64,000 bases of DNA from Plantago ovata (taxonomy: Eukaryota > Streptophyta > Magnoliopsida > Lamiales > Plantaginaceae). Positions 1 through 9,870 of the stretch are shown piece by piece (position 1 is the first letter of the stretch; every line of letters starts with the position of its first letter). Where the stretch lies: contig CM051456.1 of NCBI GenBank assembly GCA_028274465.1, positions 100,725,348-100,789,347 of the forward strand. The letters run 5' to 3'. The position numbers were made by a program, and so were the translations under genes. The notes below the pieces were generated by a model. That model was not told the DNA's origin and made no database searches. It saw only the letters and a list, made by a program, of their open reading frames with translations.

Positions 1-472
1 CCCTAACTTTCTTGAATTTGGGATTTTATCTTAATTAGCTTCAATTGTCTTATGCATTGGTGAATTAGAGTTTGATGATGATTGTTGAGCAAGTTTCTTA
101 CTAGATGTGATGTCTAAATTCGAATTTTGCTCCTCTTGATTTATGATGAATTCTATTGCTCGAATTTTTTGCTATATAATTGTTTGATGATTGTTAGCCT
201 TGAATTTGAGTTATGTTATGCTTATGGTGATGTTGTGATTGCATGAGAATGTGTTGGATTGGTTGGGTAATTCAATTGGAGAGTTTGTTTGCTTGGTTTA
301 GATTCGTATGGATTTATCGTAACGAAGTGTTAAAGCTTCTCGATTTGTTCATATGAACTTTAGCAAGCCCTCAAACTGACCATGAGATTACTTGGGTGAG
401 TATTGGAGTCTAGGAGTCAAGTCAAATTCTCATTGTCTCTTCAAGCTATCTAATGAGATTTTACTAGGTACC

Positions 473-1450
473 ATGGACACAAGAGCCAAGAAGAAAGCAA
501 GGAAGGATGGAGCTTCAACCTCAAAGGAGATTCCCCGTGATGAAGGCGACCGTGACCCATACAAAGAATCGGACGCATTGCGGAGGTTCCAATACAACTT
601 CTATAGGGGAGGAGAACGATCAGTGATTTGGGACCGTAGCATCTCCTTTACTTCAAAGGAGTTGGACGTACTAAAGGGGACAAAATATGAGAACAAGGGA
701 CTTTTCTTTGATGTACCCTATGCTCACCTTACCAGGCTTATAACGGAGAGAGGATGGACCTTCTATGGGAAAGAACTCTCCGGATGGGATAGAGACCTTG
801 TCGAGGAGTTCCACATTGCCTTTGAGGACTATAACTATAAGGCTGAAGCAGTACCTATTCGTGGTGTGATGGTCCCTTTCTCACCATTGAGTATCACTAG
901 TTTCATTATGGGACTAGAGGAACCCTTGCAGGAAGACAAGAATAAGGTAGCATACTATGTGAGTGATCCCTATGTGCACTATGTCTATGACCCAACGATT
1001 GAGAAGTTTCCGAGGAGGTTAGTCGGGGTTCTGACAACCAAGGACTACAAGCCAAGGAAGACGCGTCTCGATAACACCTTGAAGTATAAAGATTTGCACT
1101 TGCACGCCCGCACGATCCTACCTTTCGTGGTAGCTAATCTGATCCCGGGACTCGAGATAACGCCGGAAGTCGGGATCTTAATCTATTCCCTCATGGCGAA
1201 CTTGCCCATCACTCCCGGGGACATCATCTTCCAGAAATTCGAGATTAAACGAGAACCCGGCCACCCACTAGTCTTCCCACATCTGATCACTGCTATGTGT
1301 GAGAAAGCAAATGTGCCAAACATCCGGCGCACCGAGGCATCGAGGGAACCAATCGACATAGAGACATACGATCTGATACTCCACCGCTTCGGAGTAGAGC
1401 AAGGGTTCGAAGACCCTTTTCCCCTTGTCATCCCTCACCGATCCGAGTGA
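473..1450 (+). CDS. Extra (env-position) ORF of Athila-H, plant transposon protein domain
   Basis: The 325-codon ORF is intact. I start it at the ATG at 473, in a strong plant context (ACCATGG); the frame is open for 27 more codons upstream but with no ATG. The N-terminus is basic (RAKKKARK). The C-terminal third (about residues 200-325) has the look of the 'putative plant transposon protein' domain found downstream of pol in Athila-type and related plant retroelements: a hydrophobic helical stretch (FVVANLIPGL), then ILIYSLMANLPI, then LVFPHLITAMCEKANV. I see no signal peptide or transmembrane segment, so an envelope role is not supported. It lies downstream of where pol should end and upstream of the 3' untranslated region. 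Function is unknown. An intact frame in an element broken by copia-1 suggests that insertion was fairly recent. Confidence 0.7.
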   Translation: MDTRAKKKARKDGASTSKEIPRDEGDRDPYKESDALRRFQYNFYRGGERSVIWDRSISFTSKELDVLKGTKYENKGLFFDVPYAHLTRLITERGWTFYGKELSGWDRDLVEEFHIAFEDYNYKAEAVPIRGVMVPFSPLSITSFIMGLEEPLQEDKNKVAYYVSDPYVHYVYDPTIEKFPRRLVGVLTTKDYKPRKTRLDNTLKYKDLHLHARTILPFVVANLIPGLEITPEVGILIYSLMANLPITPGDIIFQKFEIKREPGHPLVFPHLITAMCEKANVPNIRRTEASREPIDIETYDLILHRFGVEQGFEDPFPLVIPHRSE

Positions 1451-1633
1451 TTTTGCGGTGGTGGTACTCCTTTTTGATACTCTTAATTGATGATGTAACT
1501 TGAAGACTCCTATACTTTTTTATTGCTTTTGGAGTTGTGGCCTGTGTGCCTTTTGTCGTGATTAGTTTAGTCTAGTGTTTGTCTTGGTGCCTTAGGTGAT
1601 TAAGATAGGAAAGAACATCGAAAATCTGGAAAC

Positions 1634-1790
1634 AGAGCCAAGCGAAGCGCCTGGCAAGCCCAAGCGGTCCGCTTGGAATTCCAGTAAGAATTTCATTCTT
1701 ACTGGAATTTCAAGCGGAGCGCCTGGAGCCTCCCAAGCGCTCCGCTTGACAAGCGGACCGCTTGGCGGGAGCCAAGCGGTCTGCCTGGAC
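1634..1790. repeat. Cluster of GC-rich palindromes in the Athila-H 3' region
   Basis: Several perfect or near-perfect palindromes are packed into about 150 bp: CCAAGCGGTCCGCTTGG at 1660-1676; a 15-bp-arm hairpin (arm AATTCCAGTAAGAAT, loop TTC) at 1677-1709; CAAGCGGACCGCTTG at 1750-1764; and several degenerate CAAGCG...CGCTTG units. The same words recur in the 3' LTR of the same element (42980-43120). The cluster is non-coding. Confidence 0.85.
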
Positions 1791-1966
1791 CCTGTAACCC
1801 AGATTTTCCTCGTTTTTTCCATTCTTCTCACCTTTGCGCACCCGTTTCACATGTTTCTTGAGCCCTTTCAGGTACTACTCATATATAGGAGATTGGACAC
1901 GAACCTTTATCTCAGGGAAGTGTACTTTCAATCCAATTTTTCCTTTTCATTCAACTTTCCTTTGCT

Positions 1967-2000
1967 CGAGGACGAGCAAAAGTTTAGGTTTGGGGAGGGG
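1967..2000 (+). other. Internal polypurine-tract block (second PPT-like site) of Athila-H
   Basis: The wording 'gaggacgagcaaaag' followed by 'ggtttggggaggggg' closely parallels the block just before the 3' LTRs of Athila-N (27682-27712) and Athila-H (43445-43475, minus strand). Here it lies well upstream of the 3' LTR. It is probably an extra PPT or a relic of a recombined LTR boundary. Beyond it, 2001-2272 is AT-rich untranslated sequence. Confidence 0.6.
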
Positions 2001-2267
2001 GTATTGGATTTTCAATACTATATGCTTGTGTGGTTCGTACATGCCTGATTTTACTCAAGTTCATGTGATTTGTCGTGTTTTTTCAAATTTTTGCATGCAT
2101 ATCATCCATAGATTAGTTGTTGCACGTTGTTGTGTGTGAGTTTACTGCCAAGTCTTTTGAACTTTTTTATTGAGTAGACTAAGTGTTTATGACCATCGAT
2201 CATATGTTGCATCACTTTGCAAGTAGTTTGAGGCTTGTCTCGCTTGGTTTGTCACATTCGCATGTGC

Positions 2268-2272
2268 ACTAG
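2268..2272. repeat. TSD ACTAG, left copy, of copia-1
   Basis: ACTAG precedes the TGTTAGG terminus. The right copy is at 34704-34708 in contig A and, as CTAGT, at 44631-44635 in contig B. In contig A one extra A separates it from the LTR; contig B has the clean form. Confidence 0.9.
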
Positions 2273-2440
2273 TGTTAGGAAACTTGTAATTTTGATGAGC
2301 AATTAACCATGCTAAATTAAGGAAAGTCCAGTAACTAGTACTCTTAAGGTCCATAGGAATTTAGAATTTTCAGGACATTGTAAAAGAGGAACGTTTGCTG
2401 AAGACTTAGATTAGGTGCTAGATAAGTTATTTCTTTTGCG

Positions 2441-2540
2441 TATGATGTATTTTATTTTCTGAAAAGAAAATAACTTATTGATGCTTAGCTTATGATGTAT
2501 CTTATTTTCTGAAAAGAAAATAACCTATTGAAGCATTTGC
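2441..2540 (+). repeat. 50-bp tandem duplication in the copia-1 U3
   Basis: Two head-to-tail 50-bp units start TATGATGTAT. Each holds a hairpin with arm TTATTTTCT, loop GAAA and a perfect 9-bp complement. Copia-2 has three such units (59087-59230), so the copy number varies within the family. Confidence 0.85.
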
Positions 2541-3011
2541 TGAAGATATACTTTGTTTATCACAAACAAATTATTGAAGCAAATAGAAACCGCTCAGAAT
2601 CTTGAAGACTTTTGAAGATCTGAAGACTTGAAGAAATTGAAGATCTGAAGACTAGAAGATTGCTGAAGACTGGTATCTACAAAGGCACGTGTTGCTCAGA
2701 AAGTGGAAAATTCAGCAACAGCATTGCATAAGTGAAAATCTGAAAGACAGAGTAGGTTGTGCTTGCTGAAACTGAGACTAACCACTTGCTGATGGAACAT
2801 ATGTGACCTCTTGCTGAATGTACGTGAATTTGCGCTCCAATGTTACTGTTTGAATTCTATTCAAATGTGCATTTAATGCAAAGCTTACACACGAAGGACA
2901 TGAAGACTAGAAGACAAACAAAGATGCTGCTGAAAGTACAAAAGCAAGATAGTGACATGTTAAGGATCAAAAGCCTTGGAATTTAAAATTCAAACGGCTC
3001 CTTTCTTGCAC

Positions 3012-3020
3012 TATAAATAG
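3012..3020 (+). promoter_or_regulatory. TATA box of the copia-1 LTR promoter
   Basis: TATAAATAG lies about 740 bp into the LTR. It is conserved at the matching place in the 3' LTR (33801-33809), the duplicate LTR in contig B (minus strand, 45539-45547) and copia-2 (59700-59708). The R region should start about 30 bp downstream. Confidence 0.75.
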
Positions 3021-3922
3021 AGGTCATCCGGCAAAGAGTTGAAGTGTGTCAACAACGTGATCAAACTCTCACTTGTGCTTAAAACTCACAAACCTTCAAA
3101 CACTCTTACTGCCATTGATCCGTTCCAAGACTTAAAGCTTGAAAAAGCTACTTGTGAAGAAGTAGAAAAAACTCGGCTAAAAGAAATTAGTTAAGTGTTC
3201 TTTCTTTCAAACAAGAACAAGTCTTGACACCAGAAACAATCAAACTTGTTTACTGCAAAGTATTCCAAGTTGTGTTTCTTAGATTACTTGTTGTAACTGA
3301 ATAAGTTATAATTAAGTCATCTCACCCCAAAACTCTCTAACTGAAAATACACCCTTTCAGGCGTGATATTCAGGGGGAACTTAATCGAGCATAGTTTTGC
3401 TGATTAAAAGTACCAAGTTTGGTGGAGAACAAGGTTGAGTTCTCTAGTTTAGGTTGGAGACAAAGCAAGTGTGCTTTGGTTTCTGTTGAATCGCTTTAGA
3501 TAGGAGATTGTAAGGAACCTCAATCATATCTTAGTGGATTCAGTCCTAGAAGGGACGAAGTGGATTAGTTGACAGATTACGCCACTCTCAGATACCACTA
3601 TAAAAGTGTTTTTGTGATTTACTTACTGTATTTAGCTTTCAGCAAATTATATCTGTCTGTACACAGTCACTCACTTCACTTGCTGAAACCTTTACTTACT
3701 GAAAGAGCACTTATTGTATCAAAGACTTCCGCTCTCTGATTTTAAGTATCAGCAAACCAAGCTACTGTAAAGTAACTTACGCTTGCTGAGAAAGTTAAGT
3801 ATCAGCAAACTCATTATTGAAAAGTAATAAGTACTTGCTGAGAAAGTTTTAAACGACGAAAGTTTGAAAAAACTATTCACCCCTCCTCTAGTCTTTTCTT
3901 GTTGTTTAAAGGGACCAACAAG

Positions 3923-3937
3923 TGGTATCAGAGCAGG
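3923..3937 (+). other. Primer-binding site, initiator tRNA-Met (copia-1)
   Basis: TGGTATCAGAGCAGG starts 2 bp after the LTR. It complements the 3' end of plant initiator tRNA-Met, the usual primer of Ty1/copia elements. A leader of about 95 bp follows before the gag ATG. Confidence 0.9.
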
Positions 3938-4032
3938 AGGTTCTTTAACCATCTGCACTGAACCTAGATCCCCTTAGGTGCTTTCCGTAAATCACTCTCA
4001 CTTGATCAGTTTGGTAGTGCTTTGCTGACAGG

Positions 4033-6450
4033 ATGTCTTTAGGAGATGCTCCCTTGCTGAAGCTGGAAAATTACGAGAAATGGCGAAACAACATGATGCT
4101 ACATCTTGAGGCCATTAGTGATGAGATGGTCACCGTCATTAATGATGGACCTATCAAGATCACCAAGGTTGAAAGGAGTTTCCCTCACAGGACCACTGAA
4201 GCTGGAAAGGAAACCATCCAAGGCGAACCATCAGATACGGTTGTGCCAAAACCAAGAGAGGAATGGACTTTTGACGAAGCTAAGAGATTTTGTCTTGATG
4301 GCCAAGCAAGAAATATCATCATTCGATCAACTCCGGATACCATATAGTGCAAACTGTGGGGTGCTAAGACTGCAAAGGAAGCTTGGAAAATGGTTCAAGA
4401 TCTTTGTGCTGGATCTGACAAGACCAAGGAAAACAAACTTAAAGTACTTAAATTAAAGTTTCAAAACTTTAAGCAAGGTGCAAACGAGTCACTGGAAGAC
4501 TTGGACTTCAGATTCACAACTCTTGTTAGTGAAATGGCAGCATTGGGTGTTGGAAACCTCTACTCAGATTCTGAGAAAGTGAAAACTATCATCAGAAGTC
4601 TGAATCAAGAATGGATCCACACTCAGAATTTCTATTATAATCAAGGAATGCCAGACATTACACCAACAGAGTTGTTCTCTCATCTTGCTACTGTCAATTA
4701 TGAGACAAAGCAAAGAGAAAATGTGTTTGCTGAAAAATCGCAAAACATTGCTCTTGCTGCAAAGCCGTCATCTTCTGAAAAGAAGAATGATAAATAGCCT
4801 GCTGATGAAAATGCTTTAGTTGTTAAAAATATGAAGAAATTCATCAGTAAGGAACTTGAGAGGCGAAAAGCAAAAGAGAAGCTGAAAAAGCATCTTGGTA
4901 ACAACTACCATAAGTACAAGAATGATACAAGCTCGCTGAACAAGCAAGCTCAGCAAGCTACATCATCAGAAGAACCAGCAGTTGGAAATGATCTATGCTT
5001 TTACTGCAAAAAGCCTGGACACTTCAAAGCTAATTGCCATTTGCTGAAAGGAAAATCTGCTGAAAAGAAGAAGAAGTTCAAAAGAGCTTTTATTGCTGAA
5101 GAAAAGAAGAAGCTTCAAGCAAAAATCGATGCATTGTGTATTGATACTAGCTCCGAAGATAGTGAGGATGAAAGTTCAGATACCGACGATGAAGAAGCCA
5201 CTCTAGACGTGGAGATTGGCAAAGAAGTTTGTGGAATAGCTATGGAAGCTTATCCAGATGTGTCGAACTACGAATTCTGCCTCATGGCCGGTCAGGTAAA
5301 CAACTCTACCTCTGACTCAGACTCAGAAAGTGAAGACGAGATTGACCTTGACAAGATTCAAGGAGAAATCGAAAGATTTGAGAAAACTCTCAGCAAACAG
5401 CAAGAGAAACTACAACTTGCTGAAATTCTGACCAAGCAGACTACTGAAAAGTATGTCTTGCTGAAAGAAGAAACAGAAGAAAAGGATGCTGAAATAAGGC
5501 GTCTTAAGAAGTTGATTGCTGAAGCTGCAGAGAAGAATTCTCAAATGGCATTAGAATTGGAAGAATATCAGTCCTCAATTCTAAAGTTACTTGCTGAAAT
5601 CCAAGAAATGAAAAAGATGAAAGTCAATTTCAAATCCTATGTGGAAGCAAGTAATACGCTGACTGAACTAAACTCTTATTCGAGAGATCCATCTCAGAAA
5701 GAAGGTTTAGGAGCAACGTGCGAAGGCAACAACGTAGAAATCTTGAAGAAAGATAATTCACCTATCTCCTTTGTACGTGCTACTGATAGTAGTCCACCAG
5801 AAATCTATCAGTTTGGTCAAACTAAGGTTGCTGAAACATGCAATCAAGTACCTATGACCATAAAGCCCGCTGTTGCTACTCAAAGTAACAAGACTTTAAA
5901 AGGAAAACAGGTTGCTGAGAAGCAAACTGGAAAGAAGAAGAATGCTGTGAAGCATTCCGCCAAACAAGTTGCTGAAAAGCAAGTTGTTAAGACTAAAGGC
6001 AAGATTACTAAAAGTAATCAGAAGTTCTTTGCTGACAAACCTGAATCAAGTAAGGTTGCTGAAGCTAAAGCTCAGCATTCTCCGAAAAGTGGACTAGGTT
6101 TCAAAACCAAGCAAAGTCAACTCTTTCATGAGTACAAGCAAAGTCAGCAAAGATACTTCAAAGAGATGAAGAAAATCAAGCCTAAGAGTTCTGAAAAGAC
6201 TCCCAGTGCTAGGACTAGAAGGAACCTTGCTAGAAAAGAACTTACTGAAAAGTATGTTCAGCAAAAAGGTTAGCAGAGCAAGACACCACATCAGAAAGTG
6301 GATTTGACCAGCACAAGTCAAAAGTCTTTCAGCTCAAATCCTCCTAGTTCCTCAGCAAGTAGAAAACAAGTCAAAGTTGAAAAACTTCAGACTTGGGTTT
6401 CCACTGGACGCATTCTTGAACATGTTAATGGACATCTATCATTGGATAAT
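4033..6450 (+). pseudogene. gag: Copia-1 gag (capsid/nucleocapsid), broken by nonsense codons
   Basis: Start ATG at 4033 (MSLGDAPLLKLENYEKW...). The N-terminal part has the copia gag fold (UBN2 type: ENYEKWRNNM, then WTFDEAKRF, then SLEDLDFRFTTLVSEMAALG). A CCHC zinc knuckle (CFYCKKPGHFKANC) is at 4997-5038. An acidic Ser/Asp run (5150-5200) and a long coiled-coil region rich in Lys/Glu (about 5370-5620) follow, then a basic Lys-rich tail. In-frame stops lie at 4345 (TAG, where copia-2 has CAG), 4795 (TAG, where copia-2 has GAG) and 6271 (TAG, where copia-2 has CAA). Ignoring these, the frame runs to a TAA at 6451, for about 806 codons, long for copia gag but in keeping with Sireviruses. The protein would form virus-like particles and bind RNA; this copy cannot make it. 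Confidence 0.85.
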
Positions 6451-6476
6451 TAACTTGTTTGCTCTTGATTGTGCAG
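6397..6476 (+). other. Candidate 80-bp intron (or frameshift zone) between copia-1 gag and pol
   Basis: Gag ends at a TAA at 6451, and the pol frame (shifted -1) has its last upstream stop at 6447, so the two frames abut. The segment from GTTTCC at 6397 to TTGATTGTGCAG at 6476 has a pyrimidine-rich end and a good 3' splice site. Its removal would join gag codon TGG to pol codon ACT in frame just before the protease. Copia-2 has the same 80-bp segment at 63092-63171. The donor is a weak match to consensus, and a -1 ribosomal shift at AAT TAA is the alternative. Confidence 0.4.
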
Positions 6477-7538
6477 ACTTCAGCCACGGAGATAAACGAT
6501 GCAATCTGGCACTTTGATAGTGGTTGTGGAAAGCACATGACGGGCAACAAGAATAACCTTATAAACTATAGACGATGGTCTAAAGGTCCAACAAAAAGGT
6601 TTGCTGGTGGAGGCTCTGGATCTACAAAAGGCTATGGTGATGTGAAGTTAGGATGCATAACCATTACTGGAGTTCTTTATGTCAAAAATCTTAAGTTTAA
6701 CCTTTTCAGCATGAGTCAATTTGCTGACAAAGGATACTTCATCGAAATTAAAAGTGATGAATGTAAACTTGTAGATTTTGAGACTAAAAATGTTATAATG
6801 ATTGCAAGAAGATCAGGAGGCTTGTACACCGTTGATTGGTCTTCAGCAAACGTTGAAAAATGCCTTGTCTCAGATCATGATTGCCTTGCTGAAAAAGCAT
6901 GGTTATGGCATAAACGAACAAGTCATCTAAACTTCAAGACGCTGAATAAGCTGTCTAAAAAGGCACTTGTAGTTGGATTACCTAGGGTTACTTTTAAGAA
7001 GGATGGTGTTTGCAATGCATGTCAGCAAGGAAAGCAAACCAAATCTTCTTTCAAGAACAAGGCAGTACCGTCAACTAGAAAACCTTTACAACTCTTGCAC
7101 ATGGACTTGTTTGAATCTTCTTCAACAAGCTATGCTGGTAAGAAGTATGGTCTAGTCGTGGTAGATGACTATTCAAGATTCACTTGGGTAGTATTCATCA
7201 AGCAAAAATCTGAAACCAAGACTGAAATACCTAACTTGCTGAATAAGCTTGAAGTCATGAAAAATGACAAGGTAAAAGTCATAAGGACAGACCATGGTAC
7301 TGAGTTTGTAAACCAGTACATAACTGAATATTGTACCTTAAAAGGTATTCAACATCAGTTATCCTCAGTAAGAACACCACAGCAAAGTGGTGTTGCTGAA
7401 CGGAAGAATCGTACCCTAAAAGAAGCAGCAAGAACAATGCTTGCTGACACTGAAATAAGTGAGGCTTATTGGGTTGAAGCGATTAATACCGCCTGCTATA
7501 CTCAAAACAGATGTTTAATTACTAAGGAATACAACAAA
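6477..7538 (+). pseudogene. pol: Copia-1 pol, part 1: protease and integrase N-terminal and core regions
   Basis: The stretch is open with no internal stop. Protease carries the DSG triad (WHFDSGCGKHMTGN) near 6502-6543. The integrase zinc-binding HHCC follows at about 6908-7028 (WHKRTSHLN ... CNACQQGK). The catalytic core shows D in HMDLF (about 7099), D in RTDHGTEF (about 7287) and E in GVAERKNRT (about 7391). It ends after EYNK, where TR-GAG is inserted; reading through the junction adds 12 foreign residues to a stop at 7577. Pol resumes at 14947 with TPYELFVGR. The coding part alone is well preserved; the break is caused by the insertion. Confidence 0.9.
7534..7538. repeat. TSD ACAAA, left copy, of TR-GAG
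   Basis: ACAAA stands before the TGTAACGG end of the element. The right copy is at 14942-14946. Removing the element and one copy restores the integrase reading frame. Confidence 0.92.
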
Positions 7539-8570
7539 TGTAACGGTACCGGTTTTGAAAACAAAATATTTTCTTGAAAAAGGAAAATCGAAAAAATACT
7601 TTAATAACAACGGTCGGCAATAAATGCCAAAATAATCTTTGACGCTAACAATAATAAATAATATCCAATGACAACTCAAGTTCGAATGAAGACAATAAAA
7701 GTGTATCTTCTTATTTTGAAAAGAAACCCGTGACACCCCAGACCCTTCTCTCAGTCGCTGGCATCCTAGTCACGCACATCCTCAGCAGCATCTGGAAGGA
7801 AGGAATTTTGAAAAAACAAAAGAGTGTGAGATAAAGGATCTCAGTGAGGTTCTAAGTTAAAACAGGAAGTAAACAGTTTTAAAACAAAATCCTTTTCAGA
7901 AAAACGAGCAAACAGAACAGAACACGTATAACAGATTAACAGAACAGATACGTTGTAGACCGTTGGTGCAGCCCGCCTTATTGCTCCTACTCCCAGAATG
8001 CCCTTATAACTCCCTCCAGAGGGTGCACAACTCCGGACAGAAACAGAAACCCCCGTGTACTTTGGGGAAACAGATCCTACGACCCTAATAGACCTCAGCG
8101 ACTTCTGCCTCGCGCCTAAAAGGGAATAGACTAGGCCACGATCAAGCAAACCCGATAGTCCTCTACTACCCAAGCCTACCTAACCATAACCTAATCGACC
8201 GGTCACACAGAAACAGAACAGATACAGAGCAACAGATACAGACAATTAACACCGAGAGGTGTTCCTGCAGAAAGGTTAGTCCAGAACAGAGCAACAATAA
8301 ACGGGAATGCAAAAAGTCATACTTAGGACTTATACTTTTACGCGGAAGCATACAGTAAACGGTAGATAATAATAGGTACAAACAGTCACATAGCCTTCCA
8401 GTTTTTCGCAAATAATAGGTTTAGGGGTGAACACTCACCTTAACTTGCGAGCAAAGACCTCCAACGAGTAACGAGCTTTTACGGGTTAACGAACAAAGGA
8501 GAACCTAACAAGAAAGTACTAAACATACTTTAGAAGTTGAACGGACGGAAGGAAAAAGGTTGAAAAAGAA

Positions 8571-8645
8571 ATGGTAAGGACGGGGTTCGAACTCGGGACC
8601 TCTAAGTTAGTCAAGCAAGGACCTAACCAACTAGGCTACCAAGTC
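8571..8645 (-). other. tRNA-like segment (degenerate Pol III A and B boxes) inside the TR-GAG LTR
   Basis: On the minus strand an A-box-like TAGCCTAGTTGG (8638-8627) is followed, at tRNA spacing (46 nt start to start), by a B-box-like GTTCGAACCCC (8592-8582). The T-arm and acceptor stems pair poorly, so a working tRNA gene is unlikely. It may be a tRNA-derived (SINE-like) relic captured in the LTR. The second copy is at 13414-13488. Confidence 0.5.
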
Positions 8646-9799
8646 AAGTCATTACTAACTTACAAAAACAGAAACTAAGTTGAAACATTTTCAGAAACTC
8701 TTTCGGTTTTCAGACACTGGAAATTATCAAAATACCCTCAGGTAAATTGCAAAAAGATCCTTTTCAAAAACAGAAAGTTCAAACAAAACCAGAAGTTTCC
8801 AAACATACAAATCGGTCCTCAAAGAATAAAATGGTTTACGAACAAGTCCCCTGTCAGTCAACTACGGTCAAAGGAAAAACTGCAAAAAGGTCCTTTAGGT
8901 TTTTAGGTTTCCCAAATCAGGCCACAAAAATCCAAAACAGTAACAACAAGGTCCAAAAGTCCTTTCGAGGTCAAACAGGAAATCAAAGTCAATCATACGA
9001 GGTCAAAAGTTCACAAGTCCAGCAAACAGTAACTACAATCTAACAACCTAAGTCCCGGATCTCGGTTCGAATCAAATAACAAGGTCAGATCGATCAAGGG
9101 CAAAACAGTCCAAGGGTAATAAAGTCCAAACAGAATACGAGTACGAGTTTCGAATCAAGAGCAGCAGTAAGAGAAACGAGATTTACCTTCGAATCGAAAA
9201 AGAGAGTTGAACAATCTGCAAATCGAATAAATCGAAAAGAAAAAGGGAATTAAACAAGATTCGAAACGAACCGAAATCAAAACCGAATTCGGAACCAAAG
9301 GATAGAACCGACTTACTGCGAGATCGGAAAAATCAACTCGGAACGGAACGAACTAGACCGGTGGCGACGAAAGGCGGACCGACGGAATCGATCGGAGTTG
9401 ACGCGGCGAGAGACAGACGGACAATCGGATCGATCGAATGGATCGATCAACAACACAGGACGGCGGCGACTCGCGGTTCAGAGATCAGAGCAGACAGCGG
9501 CGGCGGCAACGCGGTCAACGGCGAACGGAGCAGCAATTGCGGCGGCGACACGGATCGAACGGCGATCGATCGAACAGAACAGATCGATCTCGGCGGCGAG
9601 AATCGATGCGGCGGAACGGAAGGCAAGGCGGCGGCGACTGGACGGGACCGGAACGAAGAAGGACGGCGGCGGCGGCGGAGATTTCTTCTTCTCTCTCTTC
9701 TCTCTTTCTTCTTTCTCTTTTCTCTTTCTCTCTAACTTTCCTCTCTTTCTTTCCTTTTGTGAAAAACGGCTGATGAGAATGGGGGGGAGTAATATGACT

Positions 9800-9870
9800 A
9801 GGGTTAGGGTTTTTGTCAAATAATGGGCCGGTCAAATGGGTCTTTGACTGGGCTCACTAATTGGGCCAAA
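9800..9870 (-). promoter_or_regulatory. Telo-box plus Site II promoter module in the TR-GAG LTR
   Basis: Read on the sense (minus) strand, two GGCCCA elements (Site II, TGGGCC on plus, at 9862 and 9824) and an intervening GAGCCCAGT precede AAAACCCTAACCCTAG (telo-box) at 9815-9799. A purine-rich leader follows. This order is familiar from plant ribosomal-protein gene promoters. The matching copy in the 5' LTR is 14683-14753. Confidence 0.55.

Larger units (their letters stand above)
1..2272 (+). mobile_element. Athila-H: internal 3' part of an Athila-type Ty3/gypsy element (host of copia-1)
   Basis: This is the left part of the outermost gypsy element seen in contig A. It contains an extra ORF (473-1450), a palindrome cluster (1634-1790), a polypurine block (1967-2000) and untranslated sequence up to the copia-1 insertion at 2273. 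Assignment to Athila rests on the 3' region: 2130-2270 matches the 3' region of the nested Athila-N near 26440-26580 in order and wording (for example a shared 'ttgaactttttt', then 'tctcgcttggtttgtcaca'). The sequence after the copia-1 insertion continues the same alignment. Positions 1-472 show no coding domain. The 5' LTR, gag and pol lie outside the window on the left. The 3' LTR appears on the minus strand of contig B (42042-43444). Confidence 0.8.
2273..3920 (+). repeat. 5' LTR of copia-1
   Basis: The LTR is 1648 bp, starts TGTTAGG and ends CCAACA. It contains a 50-bp tandem duplication (2441-2540), a purine-rich GAAGAYYT repeat run (about 2598-2670), a TATA box at 3012 and at least 14 copies of TTGCTGA/TCAGCAA. 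It matches the 3' LTR (33065-34702) and the 5' LTR of copia-2 (58920-60614). Confidence 0.95.

Noticed and set aside
473..1450. Viral-type envelope protein.
   Set aside because: No signal peptide, transmembrane segment or cysteine pattern is visible; the position after pol alone is not evidence.
1596..2048. Open frame over the Athila-H palindrome cluster.
   Set aside because: It runs through palindromes and untranslated sequence on both strands; no domain.
7841..8411. Open frames of 110 and 81 codons on the minus strand, repeated at 12684-13254.
   Set aside because: They are inside the two LTRs, identical only because the LTRs are, and show no domain.
8571..8645. A functional tRNA gene.
   Set aside because: Acceptor and T stems do not pair well; it is kept only as a tRNA-like segment.
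9798..9815. Interstitial telomere repeat.
   Set aside because: Only about two repeat units; better read as a telo-box promoter word.
9361..9835. Arg-rich open frames on both strands in the GC-rich part of the TR-GAG LTR (also 14239-14718).
   Set aside because: They come from CGG and GATCGATC repeats and a CT tract, occur in all frames at once and lack any domain.
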